From assembly GCF_026008495.1 (NCBI RefSeq), contig NZ_BQUN01000209.1:60905-124904 (forward strand): a stretch of 64,000 nt of DNA, written 5' to 3'. The first letter of the stretch is position 1, and the number at the start of each line of letters is the position of its first letter. This stretch comes from Streptomyces sp. A012304. GTDB taxonomy: Bacteria; Actinomycetota; Actinomycetes; Streptomycetales; Streptomycetaceae. Both the position numbers and the translations under genes were made by a program. The notes beneath the pieces were generated by a model. That model saw only the letters and a list, made by a program, of their open reading frames with translations, did no database searches and was not told the origin of the DNA. Positions 8,304 through 15,844 of this stretch are shown piece by piece.

Positions 8304-9635
8304 TCAGCCCCGGCCGGTGGCCCGTGTGTTCACCCCCGTCGGGTCCTCGTCCCCGACCTCGTCCGGGGCCGCCGGGGGAGGGGTGTGGGCGGTGACCTGT
8401 TTGGTGCGGCGGGTCAGGTTCCTGACGTCCGGGACGCACAGGACCGCCGCCGTGACCAGGACGACCACGACGGCGCAGCCCCACAGGGACGCCGTGCGGC
8501 CGAAGGCGGTCTCCGCCGGGCCCGCGAGGGCCGTGGCCAGGGGAATCAGGGCGACCGAGCCGAACCAGTCGTAGGCCGAGACCCGGGAGAGCTTGTCCTC
8601 GGGGATCTCCTGGTGGAGGGCGGTCATCCAGGAGACGCCGAAGACCTCCAGGGTGACGCCGGTGAGGAACATCACCGCGCACAGCACACCGATGGGTACG
8701 GGAACGGCGAGCGCGGCGGACGGAAGGGCCAGAGGGAAGACGCAGAGTGTGCCGGCGAGCAGCAGACGGCGTGGCTTCCAGCGGGTCATGAGGAAGGCGC
8801 CGGCCACCGTGCCCGCGCCGAAGAAGCCGAGCGCGAGACCCCAGGGGCCCGGCCCGCCGAGATGGTCCCGGGCGACCAGCGGGCCGTAGACCGCGTCGAC
8901 GGCGCCGATCACCGCGTTGGCGACGGAGAACTGGAGCACGATTCCCCACAGCCACGGGCGGCCGATGAACTCGTGCCAGCCTTCCCGCAGATCGGCGAGC
9001 ATGCCGCCGCCCGGCCCGCGCGCCGGGACGTCCCTCACGTCGAGGAAGGCGCGCAGCGACCCGGCGAGGGCGAACGCGGCGGCGTCCGCCGCCAGGACCC
9101 AGCCCGGCCCCACCACGGCCACCATGGCACCGCCCAGGGCCGCGCCACCGAGGGCCGCGCCCTGCATCGCCATCCGGAACACCGCGAACGCCCGGCCGGC
9201 CTGCTCCCCCTGGACCGAGGAGAGCAGCATGCCCTCGGCGGCGGGACTGAAGAACGCCTGGCCGCTGCCGCCGAGCGCGGTCAGCAGCATCATCTGCCAC
9301 AGCCGCGGCTCGCCCGCGAGGACGAGCGCCGCGAACGCGGCCTGCGACAGACAGTTGAGGGCGTTGGCCGCGACCATCACGCGGTGCCGGGGCAGCCGGT
9401 CGGCGACCGCTCCGCCGATGAGCAGGAACAGCACCAGTGGCAGCGTGCGGGCGGCGGCGACCAGACCCACGTCGCCGCCGTCGCCCCCCGTCTCCAGGAC
9501 GGCGAACGCGGCGGCGATGAGCGCCCCCTGACTGCCGAGGTTCGTGATGAACGCGGCGGCGGTCAGCAGGCTGTAATTGCGGCCCGCCCAGGCGGGTCCG
9601 CGCAGCCGGGAGGGCGTGTCGGCGGCTGAGGTCAC
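8304..9635 (-). CDS. MFS efflux transporter (MFS_3 type)
   Basis: A 443-residue, 12-TM major facilitator of the MFS_3/MefA-like subgroup, which exports drugs or siderophore-like compounds by proton antiport. Helix 1 starts NYSLLTAAAFITNLGSQGAL. The loop 2-3 signature is VADRLPRHRVMVAANALNCL. The central loop DLREGWHEFIGRPWLW is characteristic of the subgroup. The start is GTG 9635 (VTSAADTPS). The open frame extends further upstream but is basic and Pro/Ala-rich with no TM, and so is unlikely. The gene stands alone; substrate unknown. Confidence 0.85.
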   Translation of the reverse strand: MTSAADTPSRLRGPAWAGRNYSLLTAAAFITNLGSQGALIAAAFAVLETGGDGGDVGLVAAARTLPLVLFLLIGGAVADRLPRHRVMVAANALNCLSQAAFAALVLAGEPRLWQMMLLTALGGSGQAFFSPAAEGMLLSSVQGEQAGRAFAVFRMAMQGAALGGAALGGAMVAVVGPGWVLAADAAAFALAGSLRAFLDVRDVPARGPGGGMLADLREGWHEFIGRPWLWGIVLQFSVANAVIGAVDAVYGPLVARDHLGGPGPWGLALGFFGAGTVAGAFLMTRWKPRRLLLAGTLCVFPLALPSAALAVPVPIGVLCAVMFLTGVTLEVFGVSWMTALHQEIPEDKLSRVSAYDWFGSVALIPLATALAGPAETAFGRTASLWGCAVVVVLVTAAVLCVPDVRNLTRRTKQVTAHTPPPAAPDEVGDEDPTGVNTRATGRG

Positions 9636-9785
9636 CGGCCGACTATCCCCGCCGAGGCGCCGATCCGCCAAACGGATTACCTGCCGGGGCCCGCACCCGC
9701 CCGCTCCGGCTGACGCACCCGCCGGTCGTACTGACGCGCCCGCCCAGCCGTGCCGACGCACCCGCCCGGTCGTGCCGCGTGCCGC

Positions 9786-10832
9786 TCAGTTCTGCGTGGG
9801 CTCCCCGTGCAGCCGCACGGTCGAGAGGATCTGCATGATCGTCGCCTTCGGCAGCTCGTCCTTCACGCCCTTGGCCGCGTACAGGTTGAACGACACGAAG
9901 TCGCTCTTGCTGTTCTTGAAGCCGAACGTGATCGCCTTGCCGTCGCTGTCGCACTTGCCCTTCTGGGGCGTGTTCGTCGACTGCGCCCAGGCGTAACTGC
10001 CCTGGACGCCCGAGGCGGTGGTGAAGGCGGTCGCCTTCTTGTCGAAGGTGATGCTCTTCTTGTCCGGCTCGGTGTAACCGCCGAAGACCCACCAGGCGGG
10101 TGTGTTGATGGCGATCTCGTCGGTGTTCTTGGCCCCTTCGGCCCCCTTGGTGCCGGCCATCGCCAGCGGGGTGTCGTCGGCGTCGCCGTCCTTGTCGGAG
10201 TCGGTCGAGCACCACTTGGACTTGAACTCGGCGGTACCCGACATGATGATCGAGTCGTAGCCGTCGGGCTGTTCCTTGTCCTCCCACTCGAAGCCCTGCC
10301 CGAGCCCCGGGGACTGCACCTCCCAGTCCGCCGGCACGTCGAAGGCGATGCCCCACTTGGGGTTGATGACGACCTTCCAGCCCGCGACGGTCGGCTTCTC
10401 CGTCTCGTTGTCCCGCGGGTTGTCGTCGGTGCCGGACGACGCCGAGGCCGAGCCGCTCGGATCGGCGGACACGGTCGGGCTCTTGCTGCCCTTGCCGGTC
10501 GCCTCCGCCGGGTCGTCGTCGCCGCCCAGCACGAGGAAACCGGTGACACCGGCGGCCACGACGACGGCCGCGGCCGCCACGATCGCGATCAGCTTGGTGC
10601 GGTTGCCACCGCCGCCGGTTCCGCCCGGGCCGCCCGCCTGCGGCGCGCCCACGGGCGTGGGGACGTTCCACTGCGGCTGCTGCGCATAGGGGTTGGGCTG
10701 CTGATGACCCGGCTGCTGCTGATAGCCGGGTTGCTGATAGGGATTCGGCTGCTGGTATCCCGGCTGCTGGTACGGATTGTTCTGCGCCTGCGGGTTCTGC
10801 TCTCCCCCGGGCGGCTGCTGTCCTGGCCACAT
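9786..10832 (-). CDS. Membrane-anchored protein with P/Q/Y-rich N-terminus (copy 1)
   Basis: A 348-residue bitopic protein with unknown function. The N-terminus is a cytosolic low-complexity tract built from PYQQPGY / NPYQQPGY repeats (residues about 15-55). A Gly-rich linker and NRTK come next, then one TM helix (LIAIVAAAAVVVAAGVTGFLVLGG, about 87-110). A Ser/Asp-rich spacer leads to a roughly 200-residue extracytoplasmic domain beginning VAGWKVVINPKWGIAFDVPADWEV, with paired cysteines (KWCS and KGKCDSDGK). It is a tandem paralogue of the next gene upstream. The start is ATG 10832 (MWPGQQ), shared by the paralogue. The domain resembles generic DUF-type Streptomyces surface proteins; a cell-wall or sensory role is only a guess. 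Confidence 0.75.
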   Translation of the reverse strand: MWPGQQPPGGEQNPQAQNNPYQQPGYQQPNPYQQPGYQQQPGHQQPNPYAQQPQWNVPTPVGAPQAGGPGGTGGGGNRTKLIAIVAAAAVVVAAGVTGFLVLGGDDDPAEATGKGSKSPTVSADPSGSASASSGTDDNPRDNETEKPTVAGWKVVINPKWGIAFDVPADWEVQSPGLGQGFEWEDKEQPDGYDSIIMSGTAEFKSKWCSTDSDKDGDADDTPLAMAGTKGAEGAKNTDEIAINTPAWWVFGGYTEPDKKSITFDKKATAFTTASGVQGSYAWAQSTNTPQKGKCDSDGKAITFGFKNSKSDFVSFNLYAAKGVKDELPKATIMQILSTVRLHGEPTQN

Positions 10833-10898
10833 GGCCAGAAACCCTAGTCCCGCCCGGGACACGTTTCGGTCACCACCCCTTGTCAGGGACGTACCGAA

Positions 10899-11846
10899 TC
10901 AGGAGTCGGAGGGCTCGAACACGCGCACCGTGCCCATGATTTTCCGGATTGTGGCTTCCGACACCTCGTCACGGACCCCCTTGGCGCCGAAGAACGACCA
11001 CGACGCCAGGTCGCCGTCCGGGGTCTTGAAGGCGAACGTGGTGGCCTTGCCGTCGGAGTCGCACTTGCCCTTCTTCTCGACCCCGGAGGACTGCGAGGTG
11101 GCGACGCTGCCGGTGAGGCCGGAGGCGGTCGTGAAGGGGGTCACCGGGCCGGTGGTGACCTTGTCCCGGTCGGGCTGGGTGTAGTCGCCGTAGACCCACG
11201 CCGCCGAGTCCGCCCGGGCGATCTCCTCGGTGTTCTTCGCGCCGTTGTTGCCGCGGGTGCCCGCCTGCGCGAGCACGGTGTGGTCGTCGACGCCGTCCCG
11301 GTCGTCGTCCGAGGCGCACCACTGCTCCTTCAGCACGGCCGGGGCCTTCATGGCGACGAGCGGCTTCTCCGTGGGGTCGTCGTCCTCGGCGACCCACGAC
11401 ACCCAGTCGGTGGACCTCGGGGCCCACTCGGCGGGCACGTCGAAGGCGACGCCGATGTCGGGGTTCGCGACGACCTTCCAGCCGGCGATCGTCGGCTGCT
11501 GGGCGGCGCCGCCGCGCGGGTTGCCGGAGGAGGAGGCGGAGGCGGAGACGGAGGAGGGGGCCGGGCCGGGAGCCGCCCCGTCGTCCCCGCCGCCCACCAG
11601 CACGACGCCCGTCACGGCGGCGGCCACCACCACGGCGGCGGCCGACACGATCGCCACCACCTTCGTCCGGCCCCCGCCGCCCCCGGCCGCAGGCGCGGGC
11701 GCCGCCGTCACGGTCGGCGCGTTCCAGGGGGCGACCGGCTGCTGGTACGGGTTCGGAGGTGCGGGCTGGGGGTGCTGGAAGTTCTGGGGGTGCTGCGGAT
11801 ACGGCGGGTTCGGGCCGCCGGTCGGCGCTTGTTCTCCTGGCCACAT
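10899..11846 (-). CDS. Membrane-anchored protein with P/Q-rich N-terminus (copy 2)
   Basis: A 315-residue paralogue of its downstream neighbour with the same architecture: MWPGEQAPTG start, short Pro/Gln-rich cytosolic tail (PQNFQHPQPAPPNPYQQP), Gly-rich linker and RTK. These are followed by one TM (VVAIVSAAAVVVAAAVTGVVLVGG), a Ser-rich spacer and an external domain starting IAGWKVVANPDIGVAFDVPAEW. The two domains share EIA, WVxGxYTxPD, TTASGxxGS and KGKCDSDGKA blocks, including both cysteines. Only 66 nt separate the genes and both run leftward, so they are probably one operon that arose by duplication. The function is unrecognised. It shares a 71-nt divergent gap with the thioesterase gene. 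Confidence 0.75.
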   Translation of the reverse strand: MWPGEQAPTGGPNPPYPQHPQNFQHPQPAPPNPYQQPVAPWNAPTVTAAPAPAAGGGGGRTKVVAIVSAAAVVVAAAVTGVVLVGGGDDGAAPGPAPSSVSASASSSGNPRGGAAQQPTIAGWKVVANPDIGVAFDVPAEWAPRSTDWVSWVAEDDDPTEKPLVAMKAPAVLKEQWCASDDDRDGVDDHTVLAQAGTRGNNGAKNTEEIARADSAAWVYGDYTQPDRDKVTTGPVTPFTTASGLTGSVATSQSSGVEKKGKCDSDGKATTFAFKTPDGDLASWSFFGAKGVRDEVSEATIRKIMGTVRVFEPSDS

Positions 11847-11917
11847 GGTCGGCCAGCATACGGCGATCATCACACCGGTCTGGCGGGCACAGGCTACTCG
11901 CGGGTAACCTCGTGGGT

Positions 11918-12370
11918 ATGAGCGCAGACCAGATGTCCATCGGCGAGATGCTCGCCGCCACGGTGCCCATGGCCCGGACCCTGCACCTCGAGTTCCTCGA
12001 GACCGGCCCGGAGAAGGCCGTGGTCGCCCTGCCGGACCAGAGCGACTACCACAACCACGTCGGTGGACCGCACGCCGGAGCGATGTTCACGCTCGGCGAG
12101 TCCGCGAGCGGCGCGATCGTCCTCGCCGCCTTCGGCGACCAGCTCTCGCGGGCCGTGCCGCTCGCCGTCAGCGCGCAGATCGGCTACAAGAAACTCGCGA
12201 TGGGCGCCGTGACCGCCACCGCGACGCTGGGCCGCCCGGCCGCCGAGGTCGTCGCCCAGCTCGACGCGGGCGAGCGCCCCGAGTTCCCGGTGTCGATCGA
12301 GATCCGCCGCGCCGACGGCGCCGTGACCGGCGAGATGACGGTCGTCTGGACCCTTCGCCCCAACGGCTGA
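11918..12370 (+). CDS. DUF4442 / YiiD-C-like hotdog thioesterase
   Basis: A 150-residue hotdog-fold protein of the PaaI/DUF4442 kind, expected to hydrolyse acyl-CoA thioesters. The family core is visible as NHVGGPHAGAMFTLGESASG (about residues 45-64), which matches the HGG/HAG-type loop and central helix. VSAQIGYKKLAMGAVTATAT is the following strand pair, and the C-terminus ends in WTLRPNG. The start is ATG 11918 (MSADQMSIGEML); the frame upstream is open but lies in the promoter gap. It is a single-gene unit converging on the galU remnant. Confidence 0.75.
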   Translation: MSADQMSIGEMLAATVPMARTLHLEFLETGPEKAVVALPDQSDYHNHVGGPHAGAMFTLGESASGAIVLAAFGDQLSRAVPLAVSAQIGYKKLAMGAVTATATLGRPAAEVVAQLDAGERPEFPVSIEIRRADGAVTGEMTVVWTLRPNG

Positions 12371-12393
12371 GACGGGGAAACCCGGCCGCGCCC

Positions 12394-12830
12394 TCACGCC
12401 ACCAGACGCTCCCTCGCGTCCCGCTCCTCCAGGCCTGCCGCGAACTCCTTCAGCCGGCTGATGAACTCCGGCCCCAGGTCGGGCCGGTGGCAGGCCAGGC
12501 GGACGACCGTGCGGAGGTAGTCGGCCTTGTCGCCGGTGCCGTAGCGCAGGCCGGAGAAGACCACGCCGTGGACCGTGCCGCCGACGGCCGGCTCCTGGAG
12601 GGCGTCGGTGAGCTGGATCTCGCCGCCCCGGCCGGGCAGGTGCGGTCGAAGACGTCGAAGACGGCCGGGTCGAGGACATGGCGGCCGATCATGGCGTACC
12701 GGCTCGGCGCGTCCGCGCGGGCGGGCTTCTCCACCAGGCCGGTGACGCGCACCACGCCCCCTCCCCGGTTCCAGACCGCGCAGCAGGCCGTCCAGGAGCA
12801 TCGAAGAAGCCGAAGCGGCGCACCGGCAGC
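12394..12830 (-). pseudogene. galU: galU 3' remnant, frameshifted (UTP-glucose-1-phosphate uridylyltransferase)
   Basis: Only the C-terminal half of a GalU survives. One frame gives VVRVTGLVEKPARADAPSRY then AMIGRHVLDPAVFDVFDRT, a block specific to GalU. The continuation GRGGEIQLTDALQEPAVGG, the GVVFSGLRYGTGDKADYLR block and a normal stop lie in another frame. A single missing base near 12635-12640 explains the switch (T-C-P then G-R-G-G-E). Nothing resembling the N-terminal nucleotidyl-binding half (GxGTRxxPxTK) is present. Upstream homology stops around 12780-12830, where an unrelated gene fragment begins on the other strand. It is not expected to be functional; an intact galU should exist elsewhere. 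Confidence 0.8.
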
Positions 12831-12881
12831 GTCGTACGCCGTGACGGCCGCGAGCCGCTCGGGCTCGGTGCGGCGATCGGC

Positions 12882-13527
12882 ATGACGATGACCGAGCGCG
12901 GCATGGTCGCCCCGGCCGCCGGCGGCAGCGTCCTCGCCCGGTTCGACGACATCCTCGCCGTGGCCGCGCCCGAGCTCACCGGGCACGTCCAGGCCGTGGG
13001 CTTCGACGCGGACACCGGCCGCCTGGACGTCGCCCTCGACGCGCCCGCGTACGGCACGCAGCTACGCTGGAGCGCACCGAAGCTGATCGCGGCGGCCAAC
13101 AAGCGGGTGCAGGGCGCGAACGTCCGAGCCGTCCACGTCCTGCCGCCCGCGCCCGCGAAGGCCGGCCCCGCCATGGCGGCCGCCGATCCGGTCCCGCAGC
13201 CAGCCGTGCCCACCGTGCCGGTGGAGCGCCGGACGCCGCCGGAGGGATACCGTCGTGCGATCGAGGCACACCGCCAGGCCGTCCCTGGCGGACCCGGCCA
13301 TCGCGGAGGCGGTGGAGCGGCAGACCGCCGCGATGCGGGAGCGGTCGCGCCGTGCGTTCCCCGAGCCCGACATCGTCGCGGAAGATGCGCCGGCCCCGAT
13401 CGAGCAGGCCCGCGCCCAGCGCCGCCGCCAGGCCGCGGCGACCGCGGCCGCCGCGCTGCGCCGGGCCCGAGCCGAACCAGCCGGGAAGCTCCCCGCACCC
13501 CGGCCGGTGGTCGGCAGGACGGCATGA
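12882..13527 (+). pseudogene. DUF721-like (DciA-type) gene, frameshifted and 5'-truncated
   Basis: The first frame reads GGSVLARFDDILAVAAPELT, then HVQAVGFDADTGRLDVALD and QLRWSAPKLIAAANKRV. That is the DUF721/DciA fold followed by a Pro-rich linker and RRTPPEGYRRAIEAHRQA. Near 13270-13285 the coding signal moves to another frame and continues SLADPAIAEAVERQTAAMRE, RRAFPEPDIV and an Ala/Arg-rich tail to the stop. The natural N-terminus (Trp-containing helix) is absent because the fragment begins where the galU relic ends. Homologous genes in Streptomyces are often linked to mobile or replication-associated islands; DciA proteins load replicative helicase. Here it looks decayed. Confidence 0.65.
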
Positions 13528-13588
13528 CCCATCACCAGGGGATGGAGGCACCGGCGTGGCGGGGAGGGATGCCTTCTGAGAGCCCTTT

Positions 13589-14161
13589 TCAGGGGCTTGT
13601 GTCAAGGAACAGGGCGGCCAGACGGGGAAGCCGACGCCTCATCTCCCTGTCGTCGTCGAAGTCGAAATCCTCGCCCATATCAACCGCGTTGTCGCTCTCC
13701 GTATCAGCCTCGCGGAAACTGCGCCAGGCTTCGTAGAAGGCATCCGCATCACCCGTGATCCGTTCGAACGCGCCGCTGGCCGCATAGTTCACGTCCTCGT
13801 AGAACAGCACCTCGGAACGGTCCCGGAGGTTCGCCGCCTGAACGACATCAGGATGCGAACCGAGGCTGTCAGGGTCAGCGGCCACGCGCTGGTACCACTG
13901 ACAGCCCAAGGCGATCACACCGGCGCGGAAGTCCATGAAACTGTCGTCGGAGCACCCGCCCCCGATGAGGTAAGCAGCCGCCCACACATCCCAGCGGTAC
14001 AGGGCGTCGTGCAGCTCATCGAAGCGTTCCGCATACTCCAGGATCTCCTGCCGCGGTCTCTTCGCGAGCTGCTCGACGAGGACCTCGTCAAATGGCTCGC
14101 CCGTTGCGGCAGCCCCGGCTTGGGCGGCTTCGATGACGTCCCAGAACGTGTCGATCTCCAT
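13589..14161 (-). CDS. DUF4240 domain protein
   Basis: A 190-residue acidic soluble protein matching the DUF4240 pattern. The N-terminus is MEIDTFWDVIEAAQA. Residues 40-80 carry EILEYAERFDELHDALYRWD, then WAAAYLIGGGCSDDSFMDFR, the family's most conserved stretch, followed by GVIALG. A Glu/Asp-rich tail (DMGEDFDFDDD) is typical. DUF4240 proteins are widespread orphan genes in Streptomyces, related to WGR/polymorphic-toxin immunity contexts in some genomes, but no function is established. ATG 14161 was taken; the upstream open frame has no family match. It is divergent from the SDR gene. Confidence 0.8.
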   Translation of the reverse strand: MEIDTFWDVIEAAQAGAAATGEPFDEVLVEQLAKRPRQEILEYAERFDELHDALYRWDVWAAAYLIGGGCSDDSFMDFRAGVIALGCQWYQRVAADPDSLGSHPDVVQAANLRDRSEVLFYEDVNYAASGAFERITGDADAFYEAWRSFREADTESDNAVDMGEDFDFDDDREMRRRLPRLAALFLDTSP

Positions 14162-14295
14162 GACCGCGCACTCTGCCACGACCCGATGACAATCGATCGT
14201 GGCCACCCTGCCGACACCTGGCCATTGCACGGAACTGCGGACAGAGCCTCCGCCCCGGCCACTCTCGCCGTGGACGCGCCGCCTAGGGTGCGGGC

Positions 14296-15075
14296 ATGAT
14301 CTCGCATGACTACCTCTCCGAACTGTTCTCGCTGGACGGGCGGGTCGCCGTGGTGACGGGCGGCAGTTCTGGCATCGGCCGGGCCATCGCCGGGGCCCTC
14401 GCGCGAGCGGGGGCGAGCGTGGTGATCGTGGCGCGCAAGGAGCCGGAACTGGCCGCAACGGCCGACGAGCTGGCGGCGGATGGCTGCCGGGCGGCCTGGG
14501 TGAGCGCCGACCTGAGCACCCGCGACGGGGTGCGCGCGGCGGCGGAGCACGCAGCCGAGGTGTTCGGCGAGCCCGACATCCTCGTCAACAGCGCCGGGAT
14601 CAACCTGCGGCCGCCGATGGGCGAGCTGGGCGAGGACGTGTGGGACGCCACGATGGCGGTGAACCTGGAAGCGCCCTACCTGTTGGGCCAGCGGTTCGGG
14701 CCCGGCATGGCCGAGCGGGGCTTCGGGCGGATCATCCACATCACCTCCCAGCAGGCGCACCGGGCGTTCGTCCAGAGCGGCGCCTACGGGGTCTCCAAGG
14801 GAGCACTGGAGTCACTGGCCCGCTCACAGGCTGAGGCGTGGTCACCACACGGCGTCACCTGCAACACGCTGGTGCCCGGCTTCGTCATGACCCCGCTCAA
14901 TGCGCGGTTGTCGTCCGACCCGGAGAAGGCGGCGGCGCTGGCCGCGCGCACGATGGTCGGGCGCAACGGACTGGCCGAGGACTTCGCCGGAGCGGCGGTG
15001 TTCCTGGCCAGCCGCGCCTCTGACTACGTCACTGGGCAGGCGATCTTCGTCGACGGCGGGCTCTCCGTTTGCTGA
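14296..15075 (+). CDS. Short-chain dehydrogenase/reductase
   Basis: A 259-residue classical SDR. The cofactor loop is TGGSSGIG (about 20-27), NSAG marks the N-N-A-G position, the catalytic Ser lies in HITSQQAHRA, and YGVSK gives the Tyr-x-x-x-Lys pair. The C-terminus GQAIFVDGGLSV is the usual oligomer contact. The overall pattern is closest to gluconate 5-dehydrogenase or 3-oxoacyl-ACP-reductase-like SDRs (VARKEPELAATADELAADG helix), with NADP preference suggested by the Arg-Lys after beta 2. Substrate unknown. ATG start with only 134 nt to the divergent DUF4240 gene. Confidence 0.9.
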   Translation: MISHDYLSELFSLDGRVAVVTGGSSGIGRAIAGALARAGASVVIVARKEPELAATADELAADGCRAAWVSADLSTRDGVRAAAEHAAEVFGEPDILVNSAGINLRPPMGELGEDVWDATMAVNLEAPYLLGQRFGPGMAERGFGRIIHITSQQAHRAFVQSGAYGVSKGALESLARSQAEAWSPHGVTCNTLVPGFVMTPLNARLSSDPEKAAALAARTMVGRNGLAEDFAGAAVFLASRASDYVTGQAIFVDGGLSVC

Positions 15076-15269
15076 GCCCCTCGGAGACCGGCACCAGACC
15101 GAGCAGACCGCCGAGCGCGAATGAGTATCCTGCCGACTCGGAGGCGACGAACCCACCGCACTTTCGAGCCTGCCTTTCGAAGACGCCGGGGGTTCCCGAT
15201 GAAAGTCCCTCAGTCACGCTGAACCCACGGCTGACCTGCCGTTGACCTCGAAGTTTCGTGACGGTCCGC

Positions 15270-15448
15270 CGACGGAGTCGGTGGACCGTTTTCGTGCCGT
15301 GGGCTGAGCCTGTGCAGGCCGAAGACCCGAGGAAACGGCGGAGCCGTAGTCGGCGGGGCTCCCAGAGGCGGGCCTTGCCGGTCAGGGCGAGCATCGGCAT
15401 CCAGGCGGCGGGGGAGTGGGGGTGTTCATGGCGATCATGCTGGGCCAC
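15270..15448 (-). pseudogene. Possible IS1380-type transposase C-terminal relic
   Basis: On the minus strand, about 15330-15409, the translation WMPMLALTGKARLWEPRRL followed by RLRRF resembles the C-terminal DDE-transposase pattern W-M-Q-x-L-A-L-x-G-x-A-x-x-W-E-P-K-R-L-R-L-R-L-F of actinobacterial IS1380-like elements. After that the match dissolves (frameshift or deletion), and no catalytic core or terminal inverted repeats are present. It is a short relic, identified from memory of the family pattern, so certainty is moderate. Confidence 0.4.
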
Positions 15449-15550
15449 TCGGATGGGAGTACGGCGGGAGTCACCTTCGAGATCGCTGTGGATGAGGGCC
15501 GGCGCTTGGAGGTTCCGTGTCTCATCCGCCTTTCTCCGTACACAAGTTGA
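15428..15550 (+). CDS. Possible small protein, 40 aa
   Basis: The open frame encodes MAIMLGHSDGSTAGVTFEIA then a short basic and hydrophobic tail ending RLSPYTS. The amino-acid pattern (VTFEIAVDEGRRLEVPCL) looks like two beta strands of a real protein and not GC-bias noise. It overlaps the transposase relic on the opposite strand and lacks a well-placed Shine-Dalgarno. It may be the tail of a lost gene. Confidence 0.25.
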   Translation: MAIMLGHSDGSTAGVTFEIAVDEGRRLEVPCLIRLSPYTS

Positions 15551-15844
15551 CTCAGGGATTCCGCAGCGCTTTCGACAACGGGTGCGGATACCGTCGGTAA
15601 CTTATCTGAATAGCCCTCGCTTTGAACTCCGGTCACTCGAACTCCTTGTTTCCCGTGAGGCGCATGTGCGAAGGTGAGCCTCCCCGCGGGCCGGTCGATC
15701 GGGACGACGCACCCGGTCGGACCATAAGTACGCACCAATCACACGCCAGTTGTCACCGTCGAATCACCGCACCGATCACACACCTGCTTTCCGGCGGACG
15801 CCCATGCCCTGTGCCGTTCGTCGGCTGGGAAGGAAATTGGTTTC

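Larger units (their letters stand above)
15076..15844. other. 769-nt gap with relic sequence and upstream region of the ricin gene
   Basis: This gap has no standard gene. Its left half carries a likely transposase relic on the minus strand and a 40-codon open frame on the plus strand. The right part (about 15500-15800) is less GC-rich and probably contains the promoter of the sigma/ricin gene. No confident -35/-10 pair was found. Confidence 0.4.

Noticed and set aside
12678..13736. One long plus-strand ORF over galU relic and DUF721 fragment
   Set aside because: Only the segment from 12882 to about 13275 is protein-like; both ends are out-of-frame readings of other genes.
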